Source: Cupriavidus gilardii (GTDB lineage Bacteria; Pseudomonadota; Gammaproteobacteria; Burkholderiales; Burkholderiaceae). Taken from it: 64,000 bases of DNA. Both the position numbers and the translations under genes were made by a program. The DNA is taken from the NCBI RefSeq assembly GCF_013314895.1, contig NZ_JABTYE010000002.1, forward strand, positions 1-64,000, read 5' to 3'. Shown here piece after piece: positions 60,374 to 64,000 of the stretch (the first letter of the stretch is position 1; each line of letters begins with the position of its first letter). The notes below the pieces were generated by a model. That model saw only the letters and a program-made list of their open reading frames with translations. It was not told where the DNA came from and ran no database searches.

Positions 60374-61897
60374 ATGAGCACACAGCCCGCCACCGATACC
60401 GCGATCCCGACCGTCAAGCTGCTGATCAACGGCGAATGGGTCGAATCGGCCGCGACCGAATATCGCCAGGTCGTCAACCCGGCCACGCAGCAGGTGCTGG
60501 CGCGCGTGCCGCTGGCCACGCGGGCGGAGGTCGAGGCAGCGGTCGGCGCCGCGCAGCGCGCCTTCGCCAGCTGGCGCCATACGCCGATCGGCGCGCGGCT
60601 GCGCATCATGCTGAAGTACCAGGCGCTGATCCGCGAGCACAGCAAGCGCATCGCCGCGATCCTGACAGCCGAACAGGGCAAGACGCTGTCCGACGCCGAG
60701 GGCGACATCTTCCGCGGCCTGGAGGTGGTCGAGCATGCCGCGTCGATCGGCACGCTGCAGCAGGGCGGCTTCGCCGAGAACGTCGCGGCGACGGTGGACA
60801 CCTACACGCTGCAGCAGCCGATCGGCGTCTGCGTCGGCATCACGCCGTTCAATTTCCCGGCCATGATTCCGCTGTGGATGTTCCCGATGGCGATCGTCTG
60901 CGGCAATACCTTCGTGCTCAAGCCTTCCGAGCAGGACCCGCTGTCGACGATGGAACTGGTGGCGCTCGCGCTCGAAGCCGGGGTGCCGCCCGGCGTGCTG
61001 AACGTCGTGCATGGCGCCAAGGATGTGGTCGACGCGCTGTGCACGCATCCCGATGTCAAGGCGGTGTCCTTCGTCGGCTCGACCGCGGTCGGCACCCATG
61101 TCTACAACCTGGCCGGCAGCCACGGCAAGCGCGTGCAGTCGATGATGGGCGCCAAGAACCATGCGGTGGTGCTGCCCGACGCGCACAAGGAGCAGACGCT
61201 GAACGCGCTGGTCGGCGCCGCCTTCGGCGCGGCGGGCCAGCGCTGCATGGCGACCTCGGTGGCTGTGCTGGTCGGGGCGGCGCGCGACTGGGTGCCCGAT
61301 CTGATCGCCAGGGCGCGTACGCTGAAGGTCGGCGCCGGTGCCGAGCCCGGTACCGATGTTGGGCCGGTGGTGTCGGTCGCGGCGAAGCAGCGCATCCTCG
61401 GCCTGATCGAGGCCGGCGTGAACGAAGGGGCGACGCTGGCGCTCGATGGCCGCGACGTCAGCGTGCCCGGCTATCCGGACGGCAACTTCATCGGGCCGAC
61501 CGTGTTCACCGACGTCACCACCGAGATGTCGATCTACACGCAGGAAATCTTCGGGCCGGTGCTGGTGGTGATCGGCGTCGACACGCTGGACGAGGCGATC
61601 GCGCTGGTCAACCGCAACCCGTTCGGCAACGGCACCGGCGTCTTCACGCAGAGCGGCGCCGCGGCGCGCAAGTTCCAGAGCGAGATCGACGTCGGCCAGG
61701 TGGGCATCAATATCCCGATCCCGGTGCCGGTGCCGTATTTCAGCTTCACCGGCTCACGCGGCTCCAAGCTCGGCGACCTCGGCCCCTACGGCAGGCAGGT
61801 GGTGCAGTTCTACACGCAGACCAAGACCGTGACGGCACGCTGGTTCGACGACGAGACCGTGAATCACGGCGTCAACACCACCATCGCGCTGCGCTGA
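60374..61897 (+). CDS. mmsA: Methylmalonate-semialdehyde dehydrogenase (CoA-acylating)
   Basis: A 507-residue ALDH family enzyme that oxidatively decarboxylates methylmalonate semialdehyde to propionyl-CoA. Catalytic Cys291 (GQRCMATS) and the MMSDH-type cofactor-binding region (NFPAMIPLWMFPMAI near 160 and GAKNHAVVLPDA near 260) are present; unlike ordinary ALDHs the active-site Glu is replaced, as expected for the CoA-acylating subclass. A ribosome binding site (GGAGA) precedes ATG 60374. Second gene of the valine operon, 57 nt after the acyl-CoA dehydrogenase. Confidence 0.95.
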   Translation: MSTQPATDTAIPTVKLLINGEWVESAATEYRQVVNPATQQVLARVPLATRAEVEAAVGAAQRAFASWRHTPIGARLRIMLKYQALIREHSKRIAAILTAEQGKTLSDAEGDIFRGLEVVEHAASIGTLQQGGFAENVAATVDTYTLQQPIGVCVGITPFNFPAMIPLWMFPMAIVCGNTFVLKPSEQDPLSTMELVALALEAGVPPGVLNVVHGAKDVVDALCTHPDVKAVSFVGSTAVGTHVYNLAGSHGKRVQSMMGAKNHAVVLPDAHKEQTLNALVGAAFGAAGQRCMATSVAVLVGAARDWVPDLIARARTLKVGAGAEPGTDVGPVVSVAAKQRILGLIEAGVNEGATLALDGRDVSVPGYPDGNFIGPTVFTDVTTEMSIYTQEIFGPVLVVIGVDTLDEAIALVNRNPFGNGTGVFTQSGAAARKFQSEIDVGQVGINIPIPVPVPYFSFTGSRGSKLGDLGPYGRQVVQFYTQTKTVTARWFDDETVNHGVNTTIALR

Positions 61898-61935
61898 AGC
61901 GCGCCATCGTCGACGCAAACGCACAGGAGACTTCG

Positions 61936-62835
61936 ATGCATATCGCCTTTATCGGCCTGGGCAACATGGGCGCGCCGATGGCCCGCAACCTGCTGAAGGC
62001 GGGCCACACGCTGACGGTATTCGACCTGAACGCGCAGGCCCTTGCCGCCTTGTGCGAAGCGGGCGCGAGCGGCGCCGATTCGCCGCGGCAGGCGGTCGCC
62101 GAAGCCGATGTCGTGATGACGATGCTGCCGGCGGCGGTACATGTGCGGCGCGTCTACACCGGTGAGGATGGCGTGCTGGCGGGCGTGCGTGCCGGCGTGC
62201 CGCTGGTCGATTCGAGCACGATCGACCCGGCAACGGTGCGCGAACTCGCCGCGCTCGCTGCCGGCCAGGGCAATCCGTTCGCCGATGCCCCGGTGTCGGG
62301 CGGCACCGTCGGCGCGCAGGCCGGGACGCTGACCTTCATGGTCGGTGCCGATACCGCGCTGTTCGAGCGCCTGCAGCCGGTGCTGTCCGGCATGGGCAAG
62401 AACGTGGTCCGCTGCGGCGACACCGGCACCGGTCAGGTCGCCAAGATCTGCAACAACCTGATCCTCGGCATCTCGATGATCGGCGTGTCGGAGGCGATGG
62501 CGCTGGGCGCCCGGCTCGGCATCGACGCCAAGGTGCTCGCCGGCATCGTCAATACCTCGACCGGACGCTGCTGGTCCTCGGACACCTATAACCCCTACCC
62601 CGGCGTGATCGACACCGCCCCGGCCGCGCGCGGCTACAGCGGCGGCTTCGGCGCCGAGTTGATGCTCAAGGACCTGGGGCTGGCCAACGACGCCGCTCGC
62701 GCCGTGCGGCAGCCTCTGTTTCTCGGTGCGCTGGCGCAGCAGCTGTATCAGGCGATGTGCCAGCGCGGCGACGGCCAGCTCGATTTCTCCGGCGTGATTC
62801 GGCAATACCTCGATACCGATGGGGGATCGGCGTGA
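61936..62835 (+). CDS. mmsB: 3-hydroxyisobutyrate dehydrogenase
   Basis: A 299-residue beta-hydroxyacid dehydrogenase oxidising 3-hydroxyisobutyrate to methylmalonate semialdehyde with NAD+. Family motifs: IGLGNMGAPMARNLLKAGH (NAD), DAPVSGGTVGAQAGTLTFMVG (substrate), and GQVAKICNNLILG with the catalytic Lys. ACAGGAGA upstream supports ATG 61936. The stop overlaps the GTG of the hydrolase (GTGA), so translation is coupled. With mmsA this completes the last two steps of valine degradation. Confidence 0.95.
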   Translation: MHIAFIGLGNMGAPMARNLLKAGHTLTVFDLNAQALAALCEAGASGADSPRQAVAEADVVMTMLPAAVHVRRVYTGEDGVLAGVRAGVPLVDSSTIDPATVRELAALAAGQGNPFADAPVSGGTVGAQAGTLTFMVGADTALFERLQPVLSGMGKNVVRCGDTGTGQVAKICNNLILGISMIGVSEAMALGARLGIDAKVLAGIVNTSTGRCWSSDTYNPYPGVIDTAPAARGYSGGFGAELMLKDLGLANDAARAVRQPLFLGALAQQLYQAMCQRGDGQLDFSGVIRQYLDTDGGSA

Positions 62836-64000
62836 ACGCAAGAGTCGAATCCATGCCGCCGCAGCGCGAGGCCAACGCCAGCGACGAAGTCCGCTTCGAG
62901 GTCGTCAATCGCGTCGGGCTCGTCACGCTGAATCGGCCGCGCCAGCTCAATGCGCTGTCGTATCCGATGATCCTCGCGCTGCGCGCGCAACTGCGGCAAT
63001 GGGCTACGGAGGAAGAGATCGTCGCCGTGGTGCTGCGGGGCGCGGGCGAGAAGGCATTCTGCGCAGGCGGCGATATCCGCGCGCTGTACGACAGCTTTCG
63101 CGCTCACGTAGCGGGCAAGGGCGGCGAGGATGCAGAACCGCTGTACCGCCGCTTCTTCGTCGACGAATACCAGCTCGATTTCGAATTGCATCGCTACCCG
63201 AAGCCGGTGGTGGCGCTGATGGATGGCATCGTGATGGGCGGCGGCATGGGCCTGGCGCAGGCGGCGCCGCTGCGCATCGTCACCGAACGCTCGCGCGTCG
63301 CGATGCCGGAGACCGGCATCGGCCTGGTGCCCGATGTCGGCGCCAGCCACTTCCTGGCGCGCATGACGCCTGAACTGGCGCTCTATGTGGGCCTGACCGG
63401 CGTGACGCTCGGTGCGGCCGACACGCTGCTGTGCGGGCTCGCCGATGTCGCGGTCGACAGCGCTTCGTTGTCTGCGTTGGAGACGACGCTGGCGGACATC
63501 GCCTGGTCCGACCACGCCAACGGCAACAACGACAACAACGACAACAACGGCAACAATGGCAACAACGGCGACACGGTGCTGGCGCGCCTGCGCCACGCGC
63601 TGGCTCCCACATCGTCGACGACCGCCGCGGATGCCCCGCTGCTGCAGGTCTTGCCCGCCCTGCTGCGGCACTTCCGCCCTGGCCGGACACCCGCTGCGAT
63701 CCTGCAAGGACTTGCAGGCGAGCAGGATCCGGCCTGTGCGGACTGGGCGGCGAAGACCGCGGCACTGCTGCACGGCCGCTCGCCGCTGATGACCGCGGTC
63801 ACGCGCGAACTGCTGCTGCGCGGCCGCCGGCTCGATCTGGCCGACTGCTTCCGCATGGAGCTCGACGTGGTCAGCCATGCGTTCACCGATGGCGACTTTA
63901 TCGAAGGCGTGCGGGCGCTGATCGTCGACAAGGATCAGACGCCGCGTTGGCGGGTGGCGAGCCACGACCAGGTCGATGCAGAAGCGGTGCGGGCATTCTT
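62832..64000 (+). CDS. 3-hydroxyisobutyryl-CoA hydrolase / enoyl-CoA hydratase family (3' end outside window)
   Basis: Crotonase-fold CoA hydrolase starting at GTG 62832, which overlaps the mmsB stop. 389 residues are visible and the frame is open to the right edge. Motifs FCAGGDIRALY, GIVMGGGMGLAQ and PETGIGLVPDVGASHFLAR match HIBCH, where the Glu and Asp in the last block are catalytic. This fits hydrolysis of 3-hydroxyisobutyryl-CoA to 3-hydroxyisobutyrate, between the acyl-CoA dehydrogenase/hydratase and MmsB steps. Residues 230-247 are an Asn/Gly/Asp repeat (63519-63572) inserted in the second half; family members do not normally have it. Confidence 0.9.
   Translation, partial: MNARVESMPPQREANASDEVRFEVVNRVGLVTLNRPRQLNALSYPMILALRAQLRQWATEEEIVAVVLRGAGEKAFCAGGDIRALYDSFRAHVAGKGGEDAEPLYRRFFVDEYQLDFELHRYPKPVVALMDGIVMGGGMGLAQAAPLRIVTERSRVAMPETGIGLVPDVGASHFLARMTPELALYVGLTGVTLGAADTLLCGLADVAVDSASLSALETTLADIAWSDHANGNNDNNDNNGNNGNNGDTVLARLRHALAPTSSTTAADAPLLQVLPALLRHFRPGRTPAAILQGLAGEQDPACADWAAKTAALLHGRSPLMTAVTRELLLRGRRLDLADCFRMELDVVSHAFTDGDFIEGVRALIVDKDQTPRWRVASHDQVDAEAVRAF
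63519..63572. repeat. In-frame Asn-rich tandem repeat in the CoA hydrolase gene
   Basis: Units of 9 nt, (g)(g/a)c-aac-aa(c/t), encode repeated Asn-Asn-(Gly/Asp) in an 18-residue segment. The period keeps frame. It interrupts the region between the crotonase core and the C-terminal domain. Confidence 0.93.

Overview
This 64 kb window is a very GC-rich, densely coded piece of bacterial chromosome. It looks like a betaproteobacterium of the order Burkholderiales (Cupriavidus, Ralstonia, Pandoraea or a relative). The reasons are codon use, an HU-type protein with a histone-H1-like Lys/Ala tail next to an ordinary HupB, OpgG/OpgH, an FMN-riboswitch-controlled ribB, and many small IclR/LysR/AraC/RpiR-regulated catabolic operons. 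This assignment is inference: no rRNA or other marker gene is present. I saw no tRNA, rRNA, insertion sequence, prophage or CRISPR array. The first gene (acyl-CoA ligase) and the last gene (3-hydroxyisobutyryl-CoA hydrolase) are cut by the window edges.

Layout. 1-7.2 kb: acyl-CoA ligase plus IclR regulator, an unknown gene, then a ThDP enzyme divergent from a malate/lactate/sulfolactate-type dehydrogenase and a CHMI-like isomerase. 7.2-11.4 kb: a metal-type two-component system with a downstream hydrolase lipoprotein, divergent from a small exported repeat protein; two CusR-like boxes lie between them. 11.5-19 kb: two HU proteins, an Mpo1-like membrane protein, a Crp-type regulator, an arylamine N-acetyltransferase, an SDR plus acyl-CoA ligase pair, a hot-dog thioesterase and CreA. 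19-29.6 kb: a Bcr-type efflux pump, opgGH for periplasmic glucans, envelope proteins, ribB with its FMN riboswitch, and a PagL-like lipid A deacylase. 29.6-37.8 kb: an MmyB-like regulator, a CorC/HlyC-type CBS protein, small membrane proteins, an entericidin-like lipoprotein, a NhaR-type regulator divergent from a universal stress protein and TerC, and a two-HKD phospholipase D lipoprotein.

37.8-45.5 kb is the most interesting region. Two divergent operons share a short operator/promoter region. One carries a DSD1-like PLP deaminase, 2-keto-3-deoxygluconate kinase and KDPG aldolase. The other carries an RpiR regulator, a D-aminoacylase-type amidohydrolase, RidA and a GntP permease. Together they make a coherent route from N-acetyl-D-glucosaminate (C1-oxidised GlcNAc) through D-glucosaminate and KDG to pyruvate and glyceraldehyde-3-phosphate. 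This resembles the D-amino-acid-like steps of the oxidative chitin pathway described in a marine Pseudoalteromonas, but here it appears with a GntP transporter and an RpiR regulator.

45.6-58 kb: an exported aldo/keto reductase, an ADP/ATP-translocase-like transporter, glutathione-dependent formaldehyde oxidation (frmA, fghA), a complete polyamine-type ABC transporter with a GlxA-type regulator, and a CPA2 cation/proton antiporter. 58-64 kb: an AraC regulator divergent from a valine (isobutyryl-CoA) degradation operon: acyl-CoA dehydrogenase, mmsA, mmsB, 3-hydroxyisobutyryl-CoA hydrolase.

A recurrent oddity is short tandem repeats (periods 9, 11, 12 and 15 nt), some in frame inside genes and some at gene ends or in leaders: in the hydrolase lipoprotein, at the ribB and kdgK stop codons, in the rpiR and frmA leaders, and in the CoA hydrolase.
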